Source: a virus
Virus record (IMG/VR): IMGVR_UViG_3300025425_000009
Location: 1 to 64,000 of that record
DNA length: 64,000 bases
Direction: 5' to 3' (one strand)
Numbering within the stretch: the stretch's first letter is position 1; the number at the start of each line of letters is the position of its first letter. A program made the position numbers and the translations under genes. Below, in pieces: positions 1 through 7,688 of the stretch. The notes beneath the pieces were generated by a model. That model had not been told where the DNA came from, made no database searches, and saw only the letters and a program-made list of their open reading frames with translations.

Positions 1-1
1 A

Positions 2-247
2 AACGGAGATTATGTGGTTATAACTCTCGGAAGACCTATAACCCTCGAAGATGTGATGGTGATGATGGATAAGGTCTTAAAAGAATACGCTTGGGAATAT
101 CTAATAAGTCCAGAGGGGGTATTTTGGAGGGACTGGGGAGAGGGGAGACACGAAGGTACTTCAAAGAAGTGGAAACTCAACACCCCCCTCGACCGACAGG
201 AAGAAATAACTATCGACTTCTTGCACGAGTTACTGGTAAATAGATAA
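2..247 (+). CDS. Partial phage protein, TLxD-motif family (5' end cut by window)
   Basis: The reading frame is open from the window edge, so the first in-frame GTG at 14 is probably not the true start. The C-terminal part has a GRPITLEDV segment matching KPLTLQDIL in the next two genes, followed by a similar tail that ends in a hydrophobic helix. This looks like a third, diverged and truncated member of the same small phage family. Function is unknown. It is followed 1 nt later by the next gene, so the three are probably co-transcribed. Confidence 0.6.
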   Translation, partial: NGDYVVITLGRPITLEDVMVMMDKVLKEYAWEYLISPEGVFWRDWGEGRHEGTSKKWKLNTPLDRQEEITIDFLHELLVNR

Positions 248-248
248 T

Positions 249-773
249 ATGAAAAATGCAAAGACGTTTCACGAGTCAATCAAGAAGCTTAGTGCAAACC
301 TAAGAAAAAAGAAGCGTATAGAGAGTGTTGCCTTGCAGAAGATTAAAAAGTTTAAAAAAAAAACTGATATGACACCACTTGAAACACTTATTGAAGAGAT
401 AAACAAAACACTAAATGCCTGCACTGACTGTGGGGGAGTAGGACAAGTAGAAAATAAAAACAACAGGATTGATTCAAATGGATTATCTGTTGCTGTTGAT
501 TGCACCACCTGCAAAGGCGATGGCTACGTGATTCAACTAGAGTTTGGATGTTTTGTAAAACCCCTCACCCTCCAAGACATACTCCTAGTGTTTGATGAAA
601 ATAAAGTCAGATGGGAGTCAACTTGGGAAAAAACTATAGAGATTACCCAGGAAGCAACTATGGGTTGCGGATGTTGTCACGAAGATGAGGTGACGCTCAC
701 CCTCGACCTCACCAAATTACCTCAAGAATGGGATGACAAGACAGTTGAGGCTGTTATTGAATTGATAAAGTAG
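249..773 (+). CDS. Zinc-ribbon phage protein, tandem paralogue 1
   Basis: 174 aa. Two CxxC pairs, CTDCGGVG and CTTCKGDG, resemble the DnaJ-type CxxCxGxG zinc-binding module (about residues 57-95). A KPLTLQDIL segment and a C-terminal LDLTKLPQEWDD block follow. The basic N-terminal 40 residues are absent from the paralogue, so translation may instead start at the internal ATG at 369. Proteins of this layout are common in phages with no known function. The next gene shares whole blocks of sequence, showing tandem duplication. No Shine-Dalgarno is visible; the gene follows a TAATATG junction. Confidence 0.75.
   Translation: MKNAKTFHESIKKLSANLRKKKRIESVALQKIKKFKKKTDMTPLETLIEEINKTLNACTDCGGVGQVENKNNRIDSNGLSVAVDCTTCKGDGYVIQLEFGCFVKPLTLQDILLVFDENKVRWESTWEKTIEITQEATMGCGCCHEDEVTLTLDLTKLPQEWDDKTVEAVIELIK
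557..588 (+). repeat. 32-bp direct repeat, copy 1
   Basis: Identical to 1139-1170. It encodes the PLTLQDIL segment of the tandem paralogues and marks recent duplication. Confidence 0.85.
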
Positions 774-776
774 CGT

Positions 777-1343
777 ATGAAATCACCACTACAAACCCTC
801 TCCCAAGAGGCAAACAAAAGAATAAATTGCTGTAAAAATTGTGATGGGGCAGGGCTTCAACCTTGGGTGCATCCAACATACAGAACGTCAGCTACGAAAG
901 ATATGTGCAAACCCTGCAAAGGCAAAGGCTACATGATTCCACTAGAGGAAGGGTGTGAGGTAGAATTGTATAAAGAGGTTGGATCAAATAGTCATGATTA
1001 TGATGTTGTAACCAACATTCAATATTCAAATGAGCAAGGCTTAATCTTAAAAAGATGTGGAGAGGTTGTCGAAGATAAAGACTTTATTGTCTGGGGAAAA
1101 CAAGCAGAAATAACAGATGATATAAACAAAAACCTCGGAAAACCCCTCACCCTCCAAGACATACTCCTAGCGTTGGGAGATGACTATGGCGTATATGGAG
1201 GAGGAGATGTATTTCAGTTTGATAGCTACACATCTGAAGGCGACCACTATATCTCTCGCACAGGGGTTATCCTCGACCTCACCAAGACACCCCAAGAATG
1301 GGATGACGAAACGATTGAGGCTATTATTAAATTAATAAAGTAG
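777..1343 (+). CDS. Zinc-ribbon phage protein, tandem paralogue 2
   Basis: 188 aa. Same architecture as the upstream gene: CKNCDGAG and CKPCKGKG zinc-binding pairs, then GKPLTLQDIL and LDLTKTPQEWDD near the C-terminus. A 32-bp stretch is identical in the two genes (557-588 and 1139-1170). The middle has an extra segment (about residues 60-120) not in paralogue 1. Role unknown; a metal-stabilised adaptor is only a guess. Confidence 0.75.
   Translation: MKSPLQTLSQEANKRINCCKNCDGAGLQPWVHPTYRTSATKDMCKPCKGKGYMIPLEEGCEVELYKEVGSNSHDYDVVTNIQYSNEQGLILKRCGEVVEDKDFIVWGKQAEITDDINKNLGKPLTLQDILLALGDDYGVYGGGDVFQFDSYTSEGDHYISRTGVILDLTKTPQEWDDETIEAIIKLIK
1139..1170 (+). repeat. 32-bp direct repeat, copy 2
   Basis: Identical to 557-588, inside the second zinc-ribbon paralogue. 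Confidence 0.85.
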
Positions 1344-1346
1344 CGT

Positions 1347-1628
1347 ATGGATATTAAAGACACCAAAGAGTTGTTTGCAAGAGATGTTACCAAGATAACC
1401 CCTCTTCCCAAGAGTGAAGTAACACGAAGACTAGAAGCTCTCATCATCCAAGACCGTACTAAGCTTATCGAGGAGGTGATTGAGCGGTTTGAGGAGAAGA
1501 TCCTATCTTATTCACAGATTGACGATGAAGGTCACAGGAGTGTAAAAAGGTACAAACAGGGTCTTATAGATTCATTAGAAGAAGAAACAGCCTACTGGCA
1601 AGAAGCATTATCAAAGCTAAAGGAATAG
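1347..1628 (+). CDS. Small charged hypothetical protein
   Basis: 93 aa, rich in Glu and Lys, predicted mostly helical. Contains an EEVIERFEEKI segment that recurs as NEIERFEEEI in the next gene, so the two may be distant relatives. It starts 3 nt after the preceding stop, as for its neighbours. Not recognised. Confidence 0.7.
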   Translation: MDIKDTKELFARDVTKITPLPKSEVTRRLEALIIQDRTKLIEEVIERFEEKILSYSQIDDEGHRSVKRYKQGLIDSLEEETAYWQEALSKLKE

Positions 1629-1631
1629 AAT

Positions 1632-1958
1632 ATGAAACACCTAATAGACATCTACAAAGCAAAAATAAAAAAACTGCAAGGCAAAGTTTGGATAGAACGA
1701 AGAGGACAATCTAGTCGATCAAAGACACACGTTTTTGACAAAGAGGTTGGTTTGCTCAACGAATACACCCTTGCCATCTGTGACAACGAGATCGAGCGGT
1801 TTGAGGAGGAAATAAGTGCCTACGAGAAAAATGAAATAGACTACGAGAACAATAAAAATAGTAAGTTGGTTGGAAAACCTAACTTTGGGTATGTCTACGC
1901 CCTTCATCTACAACTTACCTACTTGAAGGAACAGAGGGAGTTAATCGTTAAGGAATAA
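1632..1958 (+). CDS. Small charged hypothetical protein
   Basis: 108 aa, helical and highly charged, with the IERFEEEI segment shared with the upstream gene. The N-terminus (MKHLI) recurs in the gene at 2252. No recognisable domain. Part of the tightly packed small-gene operon. Confidence 0.7.
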   Translation: MKHLIDIYKAKIKKLQGKVWIERRGQSSRSKTHVFDKEVGLLNEYTLAICDNEIERFEEEISAYEKNEIDYENNKNSKLVGKPNFGYVYALHLQLTYLKEQRELIVKE

Positions 1959-1961
1959 TCT

Positions 1962-2111
1962 ATGAAAACAAACAATCAAAAAGCAGAAAAGATCAGAGAA
2001 CTAACGCTCGTCTATCTCAATGAACATGGTCTTATGGAGATAACAGATGATGATGAAACCACTTGCTACAAGACAGACATCGAGAAGATATTAGATGATC
2101 CTGAGGAATAG
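1962..2111 (+). CDS. Small acidic hypothetical protein
   Basis: 49 aa starting MKTNNQKAEKIRELTL and ending DPEE. It sits in the regular spacing of the operon (3 nt after one gene, 2 nt before the next), which supports it as real despite its size. Function unknown. Confidence 0.6.
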   Translation: MKTNNQKAEKIRELTLVYLNEHGLMEITDDDETTCYKTDIEKILDDPEE

Positions 2112-2113
2112 AT

Positions 2114-2248
2114 ATGAAAAAAACCTGGAAAGACGATGGATACGTACCAACACAGACCCAGCACCTACTAGGTCTTATGGCAGGAATGTTCTTGGTGTTT
2201 GGTCTGGTGCAATTGCTGGATTACTTATCAGACGTGTTAATGAAATAG
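2114..2248 (+). CDS. Small single-pass membrane protein
   Basis: 44 aa with a hydrophobic stretch HLLGLMAGMFLVFGLVQLL (about residues 17-35), a likely transmembrane helix. Operon spacing supports it. Function unknown. Confidence 0.55.
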   Translation: MKKTWKDDGYVPTQTQHLLGLMAGMFLVFGLVQLLDYLSDVLMK

Positions 2249-2251
2249 AAT

Positions 2252-2518
2252 ATGAAACACTTAATAGAAGAACTAACATCCATAATAAAAAAGTACAACA
2301 AATGCAAAGACAACGACTTTGAAGGCATTGCCAAAATTGAAGGAGAAGATGGTATTTTTGAAACATGCCATAAGGTGTTTGCGCAAATCCCGAATGGTGC
2401 AGTTTTCCAGACAAAAGGGTTTGACAGCTGTGGGTACGACTTAAATTCCTGGGTGTTTACGTGGGTAGATGAAAAAAGAAACGTCGACGGTGTTATTCTT
2501 GATGTAGAAAACTGGTAA
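2252..2518 (+). CDS. Hypothetical protein
   Basis: 88 aa, MKHLIEEL start like the gene at 1632. Compact and mixed alpha/beta by composition, ending in DVENW. Not recognised. It starts 3 nt after the preceding stop. Confidence 0.7.
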   Translation: MKHLIEELTSIIKKYNKCKDNDFEGIAKIEGEDGIFETCHKVFAQIPNGAVFQTKGFDSCGYDLNSWVFTWVDEKRNVDGVILDVENW

Positions 2519-2519
2519 T

Positions 2520-2687
2520 ATGAAACTAAAATACAGATTCTTTAACTGGCTTACAGACAAGAAAATAGAAATTACAGAGGCAAATAAATTAAAATTGCCA
2601 GAGATGACAAAGCGAGATAAAGAAATTCAAAGACTAGGAGGCATTCTTATACTTATCGGAGGGTTGATTATTCTACTAAGCACATAA
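2520..2687 (+). CDS. Small tail-anchored membrane protein
   Basis: 55 aa: charged N-terminal 37 residues, then a C-terminal hydrophobic helix (GGILILIGGLIILLS). It looks like a tail-anchored membrane protein. The start ATG shares its A with the end of the TAATATG junction. Function unknown. Confidence 0.6.
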   Translation: MKLKYRFFNWLTDKKIEITEANKLKLPEMTKRDKEIQRLGGILILIGGLIILLST

Positions 2688-2689
2688 AC

Positions 2690-2965
2690 ATGAAAACAAA
2701 CAAAATAAACACTACATTTATAACCACAGATGAGAATACACCTAAGAGCAGTTTTACACTTGAGAAAGACCCTTCTCAAGAAATAAACCCAAGCGACACC
2801 CTACAAAAAAACCAGATTATATTCCACTCATCTTTTCCAGGAGGACAGGAAGAAACTATAAGAATCTCTCAAGAAGGATTCTTTTATAAGGGAGAAAAGG
2901 TTGAGGATGTACACAACGTATATGAGAGGTTCAATGACTGGCTGAAAGGGGCAGAAAGAAGTTAA
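2690..2965 (+). CDS. Hypothetical protein
   Basis: 91 aa ending the first small-gene operon. C-terminal half has IRISQEGFFYKGEKVEDV, a pattern seen in small phage proteins of unknown role. The next gene has its own promoter. Confidence 0.65.
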   Translation: MKTNKINTTFITTDENTPKSSFTLEKDPSQEINPSDTLQKNQIIFHSSFPGGQEETIRISQEGFFYKGEKVEDVHNVYERFNDWLKGAERS

Positions 2966-2986
2966 CCATTAAAGATGAAAATAGAG

Positions 2987-3033
2987 TTGTTAACACCTAG
3001 CCTATGTACACATGTGCAGAAGTGGGTTATAGT
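2987..3033 (+). promoter_or_regulatory. Composite promoter: TTGTTAACA box, -35 and -10
   Basis: TTGTTAACA at 2987-2995, TGTACA (-35) at 3005-3010, 17-nt spacer, TATAGT (-10) at 3028-3033. Same arrangement as at nine other sites in the window. Drives the gene at 3082. Confidence 0.75.
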
Positions 3034-3081
3034 TAGCATAGGCAAAGACCAACACACATTATCAAGTTATACATATCAACA

Positions 3082-3402
3082 ATGTTATATTTTTACATGA
3101 TCGCAGGGACATTACTATCAGCCATTATTACTCACGTAGGGGTAACTGTGTACGTGTACGGACCGCTAAGGTCAGATAAAAAGTGGCTGTCAGAAGTGAC
3201 GTCGCTGTTTAACAAGAGCAGTGTCAACCCATACAACACGTCAATATTACAAACAGACAATTCATACGCAGTCAAGACTGGCTTTCTGTTCTGGCATGTA
3301 AACGGTGTTGGCACCTTTACAGTATGGAGTAAGACTGCCAAGATGCTCAAGGCCAGGTATACAGAGGAGTTCACTAATGCAAGTCATGCATGCAAGAAAT
3401 AG
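3082..3402 (+). CDS. Membrane-anchored hypothetical protein
   Basis: 106 aa with an N-terminal hydrophobic helix (residues 2-27, MLYFYMIAGTLLSAIITHVG). The rest is soluble and polar. An alternative start is the ATG at 3097. First gene after a composite promoter. Function unknown. Confidence 0.65.
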   Translation: MLYFYMIAGTLLSAIITHVGVTVYVYGPLRSDKKWLSEVTSLFNKSSVNPYNTSILQTDNSYAVKTGFLFWHVNGVGTFTVWSKTAKMLKARYTEEFTNASHACKK

Positions 3403-3785
3403 ATGATACGACAAAAGGTGAATTAAGAAGCACATTGTCTGTGAACAAACAGAGTCATGCTAAACGGCGCGCAGCAAAAAGGCAAGATGCAAAGATAAGG
3501 TTATCACTATTGCTGGCTAACCATCTGAGTCTTGGTCAGGATGAGAAGGACTTGCTTAACAGGAGAAAACAGGAGCGAGCAAGGTCAAGAAGATTGCCTA
3601 CATCATACCTAATGAAATGCAGGGCAGAAAAGAAAGCTATCAGACAGGCCAAGAAGGCTGCACACCAGCAAATGTTCGAGCAACTCATGATTCTAAAAGG
3701 ATCTACTAAGAAGTATCGGGAAGGCAAGTCGTTGACGCCAAGCGAGATATTGCTTGCGTTCAGTAAGCACTGCCAAGGCAAATAG
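3390..3785 (+). CDS. Very basic hypothetical protein
   Basis: 131 aa, overlapping the previous gene by 13 nt. Dense in Lys and Arg (HAKRRAAKRQDAK, RRKQERARSRR), which suggests nucleic-acid binding. C-terminal LTPSEILLAFSKHC may be a short helical module. Not recognised. Confidence 0.6.
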   Translation: MQEIDDTTKGELRSTLSVNKQSHAKRRAAKRQDAKIRLSLLLANHLSLGQDEKDLLNRRKQERARSRRLPTSYLMKCRAEKKAIRQAKKAAHQQMFEQLMILKGSTKKYREGKSLTPSEILLAFSKHCQGK

Positions 3786-3832
3786 CGTAATACAGAGTAT
3801 ATCGTTATCAGTCAACACGCATAATTACGTGA

Positions 3833-4054
3833 ATGAAAAAATCAAGAAAACATAGACTTGTGGAACAAGCCATTGCTATCATGAAGGATGATGGGTTGGT
3901 TATAGACAGGGATTCAGTTCAGCAGTGGGTGATGGGACATGTTGTAAGAGGCACACACCATGCAGGAAAGTTTGGTGGATTATTTCCAGGGGATTTCTCC
4001 TCTTATTTTAGAGAATTTTATGAAGACATTGACAAAGACACTACTGACCAATAA
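3833..4054 (+). CDS. Hypothetical protein
   Basis: 73 aa, basic N-terminus (MKKSRKHR), then a predicted helical domain with GLFPGDFSSYFREFYEDID. Overlaps the next gene by 35 nt in another frame. Function unknown. Confidence 0.55.
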   Translation: MKKSRKHRLVEQAIAIMKDDGLVIDRDSVQQWVMGHVVRGTHHAGKFGGLFPGDFSSYFREFYEDIDKDTTDQ

Positions 4055-4331
4055 CGAGTTTGCTGACGCAGTAGGGCAGACCGTCTTCGGCAGAGGCTCT
4101 GCTGTCAGTGCAAGACATAAGATAAGAAAGCGTATGAGTTACAGGGCAAGAACTCGGTCTAATGCAGCAAGGCTGCAGAACATAGTCATAGCTGAAGACG
4201 CTATAGATGATGTTATCTGGAAGATGTACATTAGGGATAGGCTTGATAACGGTGTCACAACAGGGAGTGTGGCTCAGGAATCAAATCAGGAGTTGGCAGT
4301 GGTTAATGCCCGTCTCTTTAAGATAGTGTAA
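4020..4331 (+). CDS. Basic hypothetical protein
   Basis: 103 aa from the ATG at 4020 (the frame is open to 3960, but the later ATG limits overlap with the previous gene). Basic centre HKIRKRMSYRARTRSNAARLQ suggests nucleic-acid contact. Followed directly by a rho-independent terminator, so it ends the unit that begins at 3082. Confidence 0.6.
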   Translation: MKTLTKTLLTNNEFADAVGQTVFGRGSAVSARHKIRKRMSYRARTRSNAARLQNIVIAEDAIDDVIWKMYIRDRLDNGVTTGSVAQESNQELAVVNARLFKIV

Positions 4332-4335
4332 GCAC

Positions 4336-4361
4336 AAGGCCCTGTTGTTCAGGCCTTTTTT
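4336..4361 (+). terminator. Rho-independent terminator
   Basis: AAGGCC / GGCCTT stem with a 10-nt loop followed by six T, 4 nt after the stop of the preceding gene. Confidence 0.85.
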
Positions 4362-4396
4362 GCTAGGTATTTACTTTCTGTAGAGTTGTACTGTGA

Positions 4397-4436
4397 TGTT
4401 AATATACCTTTACATAGTTGACCACTGTGATATTAT
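4397..4436 (+). promoter_or_regulatory. Promoter, diverged composite element
   Basis: TGTTAATA at 4397-4404 (variant of TGTTAACA), TTTACA (-35) at 4409-4414, TATTAT (-10) at 4431-4436. Upstream of the gene at 4490. Confidence 0.55.
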
Positions 4437-4489
4437 ATCTATATCAAGGAAGGAAATTAAATCTTGATGTTAACCATAAAATACACACT

Positions 4490-4714
4490 ATGAAATCAAC
4501 TTACAACGACTACTACTCAGACAATGCAGCAGCAGCAGCAGAAAACGTGACAACTACAGTGACCACTGATAATGATGGATCATACCAACGAGGTGCATCA
4601 TACATTGTAATTCTAAATGGTGTAAAGCACACACACCTCTTCAACGGACCCATTCTGCAGAGTCAAATCCGAGACTGTGAAGCACTTGTTGATTCATTCA
4701 GTAACAACAGCTAA
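4490..4714 (+). CDS. Small hypothetical protein
   Basis: 74 aa from ATG 4490. The frame is open from 4418, but the earlier start would lie upstream of the -10 box. Has a short Ala run and a repetitive Thr/Val segment, then ASYIVILNGVKHTHLFNG. Unknown function. Confidence 0.6.
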   Translation: MKSTYNDYYSDNAAAAAENVTTTVTTDNDGSYQRGASYIVILNGVKHTHLFNGPILQSQIRDCEALVDSFSNNS

Positions 4715-4715
4715 G

Positions 4716-4820
4716 ATGGCTACATTTGAAGAGATGGCACTAGAGGCAATGTCAGATATAGGACTACCAGAGGACGAAGCAGAAATGTTACTTGAAGATT
4801 ATATAGAGGCATATGACTAG
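4716..4820 (+). CDS. Very small acidic protein
   Basis: 34 aa, highly acidic (MATFEEMALEAMSD, ending DYIEAYD), starting 1 nt after the previous stop. Net charge is strongly negative, as in DNA mimics, but it is too short for inference. Real status uncertain. Confidence 0.4.
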   Translation: MATFEEMALEAMSDIGLPEDEAEMLLEDYIEAYD

Positions 4821-4851
4821 TTATGGTATTATATAGTATGACTACATGTAG

Positions 4852-4897
4852 TTGTTAACAGGCCAAAGGTGTACATAGTTGGTAATCTGTGTACAAT
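4852..4897 (+). promoter_or_regulatory. Composite promoter
   Basis: TTGTTAACA 4852-4860, TGTACA 4870-4875, TACAAT 4892-4897 with a 16-nt spacer. Precedes a 30-codon zinc-knuckle ORF and a structured leader. Confidence 0.7.
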
Positions 4898-4905
4898 TAC
4901 ATTAG

Positions 4906-4998
4906 ATGAAGAGATTGGCTCAGAGTGTAGATTCTAAGAACTTCAAAAAATGCGACGATTGCGGTTATTGCGGCCGTAACAATCAGAGGCATGACTGA
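4906..4998 (+). CDS. Micro-ORF with Cys knuckle
   Basis: 30 aa. Contains KKCDDCGYCGRNNQRHD, three Cys and one His spaced like a small zinc knuckle. It lies 9 nt after a -10 box, so it could be translated from a very short leader. It might also be a regulatory leader peptide. Confidence is limited by size. Confidence 0.4.
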   Translation: MKRLAQSVDSKNFKKCDDCGYCGRNNQRHD

Positions 4999-5136
4999 AT
5001 GGAGAACCTACCCTCTAAACCAGACTTTTCACACAGCAGTATGCTCAGATCTGCACTTAACATGCACACTTCGGTATGTCACGTTACTTCCTTTCTTAAC
5101 TCCTTTGTTGGGTGCAGAATTGAGAATAGTGCTTGT

Positions 5137-5213
5137 CTCTTTCGGAGGCTGACCCACTCGTTAAATTGATATCAATGCCTTGCCTTGGCTGAGTGGTTCA
5201 GGTTTCGAAAGAG
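5137..5213 (+). ncRNA. Long structured hairpin RNA or leader
   Basis: CTCTTTCG (5137-5144) pairs perfectly with CGAAAGAG (5206-5213). Inside are a second helix CCACTC/GAGTGG and CTGA/TCAG, and an apical loop holding the 12-nt palindrome ATTGATATCAAT. It occupies the otherwise non-coding 5000-5260 interval ahead of the lysis-like genes. It could be a regulatory 5' leader or a stand-alone RNA; the class is not recognised. Confidence 0.5.
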
Positions 5214-5260
5214 GTAAGTAATTATCTCATAACAATATTATCTAATAAACAAGGCAAATT

Positions 5261-5716
5261 ATGGCAAAGAAAAAGAAAACCAGAACAGCACCGTTCGGTC
5301 TAATCATTGTAGTAGGGCTGGTGATAACAGGTGTAAGTATTTACCGCACTGCAACAACGACTCCTATAGTAAGAGAATCAAAGGAGGAGGTCCGGTCCAC
5401 AGTGGCTATCATTGTAGATGACACAGTTTCCGCATTTCAGGCACCAGACAAACGCAAAATGGATTCTATCCGTGACCGTGAGACGGTCAAGAGACAACAG
5501 GAGATAATTGTAATGGAGACATACCTCCTAGAAGAAAAGGAAGCCACAACGGAAGCCAAGGCTGCAGAACTTGCGGAAATAGAAGATGCAAGGGCTAAGG
5601 CAATAGCAGAGTTTGATGCTGAAGAAGCATCAGTTGTTAAAGCACATGACAACACACTTAGTAACATCGAATCACAATTGGAAAACGTCAGGGCTGACAA
5701 GTTGTCTTTTCTATAG
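5261..5716 (+). CDS. Membrane-anchored coiled-coil protein
   Basis: 151 aa. Basic N-terminus (MAKKKKTR), one transmembrane helix (about residues 12-28, FGLIIVVGLVITGVSIY), then a long charged coiled coil (residues 60-148). The layout resembles an inner spanin or the N-terminal half of coiled-coil cell-wall hydrolases. The next ORF, in the -1 frame 20 nt on, is a transglycosylase domain without its own membrane signal, so the two may have been one protein. Confidence 0.7.
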   Translation: MAKKKKTRTAPFGLIIVVGLVITGVSIYRTATTTPIVRESKEEVRSTVAIIVDDTVSAFQAPDKRKMDSIRDRETVKRQQEIIVMETYLLEEKEATTEAKAAELAEIEDARAKAIAEFDAEEASVVKAHDNTLSNIESQLENVRADKLSFL

Positions 5717-5736
5717 CCCCATCAACTCGTAAAGTT

Positions 5737-6090
5737 GTGAACGCAATCAAGCAGAAGGAATCCACTGGTGGAATCAATTGCGGGAACGGGGCTTCTGGAG
5801 AGTATGGGTGTTTCCAATACACCTACTCCACGTGGGAGGGATACTCTAAAGAAGTGTTAGGCTATGTGCCAGTCCAGACGAAGGTTAATGAAGAGTATGT
5901 CATTGCTGTCAAGGTGCAGCAATGGCTAGAAGAAGGGCAGAGTGTACGATCTATAGCACTGAACTGGAACCAAGGTGAGTCGCATGGAGGAAAATGCATT
6001 AGTGGTGTAAACGAGCATGGCGTTGCATACGATTCCTGTGAATACATGGCAGCAGTTGTTGCGTATCACCAACAGAACAATCAATATTAA
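5737..6090 (+). CDS. Transglycosylase-like cell-wall hydrolase (Rpf/SLT-like)
   Basis: 117 aa from a GTG start. NAIKQKESTGGINCGN followed by GEYGCFQYTYSTWEGY matches the resuscitation-promoting-factor/lytic transglycosylase fold, with the Glu of KES as the likely catalytic residue. The protein begins right at the catalytic domain, with no signal peptide. The frame is open back to the TGA at 5686 and overlaps the end of the coiled-coil gene, so a frameshift fusion is possible. Likely degrades peptidoglycan at lysis or entry. Confidence 0.7.
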   Translation: MNAIKQKESTGGINCGNGASGEYGCFQYTYSTWEGYSKEVLGYVPVQTKVNEEYVIAVKVQQWLEEGQSVRSIALNWNQGESHGGKCISGVNEHGVAYDSCEYMAAVVAYHQQNNQY

Positions 6091-6112
6091 CTTAACTTTA
6101 ACGAAACAAATT

Positions 6113-6310
6113 ATGGAAATCTTAATCATCGTGTACATATTATCAATCGTAGCAACTTGGCAAATCGCTAGGCACAACGGACGAAACTCAGGACTTGCAG
6201 TTGCGTTGTCTGTTGTCTTTGGGTGGATGGCAACCATCGGGTACATTATTGCAGGAAAGTCTTTTGCAAAAAAACTATCTGAGCAACAGCAACTTAACTC
6301 AATCAAATAA
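6113..6310 (+). CDS. Small two-pass membrane protein (holin candidate)
   Basis: 65 aa from ATG 6113. Two hydrophobic segments (residues 2-16 and 27-46) and a polar C-terminus (KKLSEQQQLNSIK). Size, topology and position right after a wall hydrolase fit a holin or phage membrane accessory, but there is no sequence signature. Confidence 0.55.
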   Translation: MEILIIVYILSIVATWQIARHNGRNSGLAVALSVVFGWMATIGYIIAGKSFAKKLSEQQQLNSIK

Positions 6311-6316
6311 AACATC

Positions 6317-6631
6317 ATGATAGCGCAACAAGTGTTCGAAGTAGGACAGTCTGTAGAGTTCAAAACAATAACTAACCCCGAGACAGGTAGCCCCGAAATA
6401 ATCCAGGGTAAGATTGGTGCACATTTTGACAATGGTACAGTGTCACTTGTGTTAGAGTCAGGTGACATTATCATGGTGCATGAAGATAACTGTGTTGCCA
6501 CAGATGACTGTGGTGTATGCGGAGGGTCTGGTCACCTGATCATTCCTGCTAGGCAGGTTTACTCGAAAGAAAAAGGTGTGCATATACAAGAGGAGGCAGA
6601 TTACAAGTGTAAGAATTGCGACAATGGATAA
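6317..6631 (+). CDS. Zinc-knuckle hypothetical protein
   Basis: 104 aa. N-terminal beta-rich part (VGQSVEF, GTVSLVLESGD) resembles a small SH3-like fold. C-terminus has CGVCGGSG and CKNC, a DnaJ-like zinc pair as in the genes at 249 and 777. Its end overlaps the next gene by 8 nt. Confidence 0.65.
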   Translation: MIAQQVFEVGQSVEFKTITNPETGSPEIIQGKIGAHFDNGTVSLVLESGDIIMVHEDNCVATDDCGVCGGSGHLIIPARQVYSKEKGVHIQEEADYKCKNCDNG

Positions 6632-7322
6632 AGAAACAAACATTTTCTTTTTTAAGACGTTGGTAGGTTCACAGGCACATGGGTTGGCTACCCCGGAAAG
6701 CGATAGAGACTACAGAGGTGTGTTTATTCAGCCTACAGGAGAGATACTATCACTAGGATCAAAGCCAAGAACAACATCTTGGTTTGAAGGCGATGAGGAC
6801 AACACATCTTGGGAGCTAGGCCACTTCCTCAACCTTGCAACAAAATGCAACCCTACAGTGCTTGAAGTGTTTTTCGCCCCAGTGGAAAGTGTCAACGCTG
6901 AACTCAACCAAGACTACAAAGAACTTATGGAGTTGTTCCCGCACCTATGGAACTCAAAAGGTGTCAAGGACGCTTTCATGGGTTACGGGTACAGCCAAAG
7001 AAAAAAACTTCTGGAAAACAAAGACAACAGGTCACACAAGTATGCATCAGCATATCTTAGAGTGCTGATTCAGGCTAAAGAACTACTGAGCACAGGACAG
7101 TTTAGGGTGGATTTCAGAGGGCACCCACAATATGAGTATATTAAATCAGTCAAGACACAGAACAGTGACAACGGATTTGACATTTCACTAGGTGCAATCA
7201 TAAACAAGTGTTCAGAGTTGGAGAAGGCAGTTGAAGATGCGTTTACTGCGAACCCTGCTAAAGAAACAGATGTAGCCAAGGCTAACGCATTTCTTTTAAA
7301 GGTACGTAAGAATCACATGTAG
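6624..7322 (+). CDS. Predicted nucleotidyltransferase, RlaP-like
   Basis: 232 aa from ATG 6624. GSQAHGL followed by ESDRDYRG is the GSxAxG...SDxDxxG signature of the RlaP family (RNA-ligase-associated nucleotidyltransferase), with both aspartates present. Members often sit beside T4-like RNA ligase and are thought to act in RNA end repair. An RNA ligase (9712) and a polynucleotide kinase (11123) lie in the same region, supporting that role. Substrate is not known. Confidence 0.75.
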   Translation: MDKETNIFFFKTLVGSQAHGLATPESDRDYRGVFIQPTGEILSLGSKPRTTSWFEGDEDNTSWELGHFLNLATKCNPTVLEVFFAPVESVNAELNQDYKELMELFPHLWNSKGVKDAFMGYGYSQRKKLLENKDNRSHKYASAYLRVLIQAKELLSTGQFRVDFRGHPQYEYIKSVKTQNSDNGFDISLGAIINKCSELEKAVEDAFTANPAKETDVAKANAFLLKVRKNHM

Positions 7323-7344
7323 ATTACAAACTAATGTTTCTGTG

Positions 7345-7581
7345 ATGCGTAAAAAAGAAATAACTATAGCAATACAAGATTATGTTGATGCAATGACAGC
7401 CAGATATGAGGCAAAAACATGCCTAGCCAACGCTGAAGTAGCAGATAAAAGAACACGACACATTCTTAGTCAGGCCAGACATTCCTTAAGAGGGTTGGAA
7501 CATGAACTCAACGAGTCATCTCTTACACCTGATTTAGTTTCATCGTTTGAAGTGCTTAAGAAGGTTGACTTGGAGGGGTAA
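7345..7581 (+). CDS. Small helical hypothetical protein
   Basis: 78 aa from ATG 7345 (a GTG at 7342 is in frame). Predicted all-helical, charged, possibly coiled coil. No domain recognised. About 110 nt of non-coding sequence follow, holding an ATAAGGA/TCCTTAT stem without a T-run. Confidence 0.6.
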   Translation: MRKKEITIAIQDYVDAMTARYEAKTCLANAEVADKRTRHILSQARHSLRGLEHELNESSLTPDLVSSFEVLKKVDLEG

Positions 7582-7688
7582 AGCACATACACGTGTTCTC
7601 AAATGGGCCCCACAGGTACGCTATCAGTGTTGATAAGGAACTAATCATTAGTTGGCAAACTCCTTATACAGAGGTGGGTGCACAGCAC

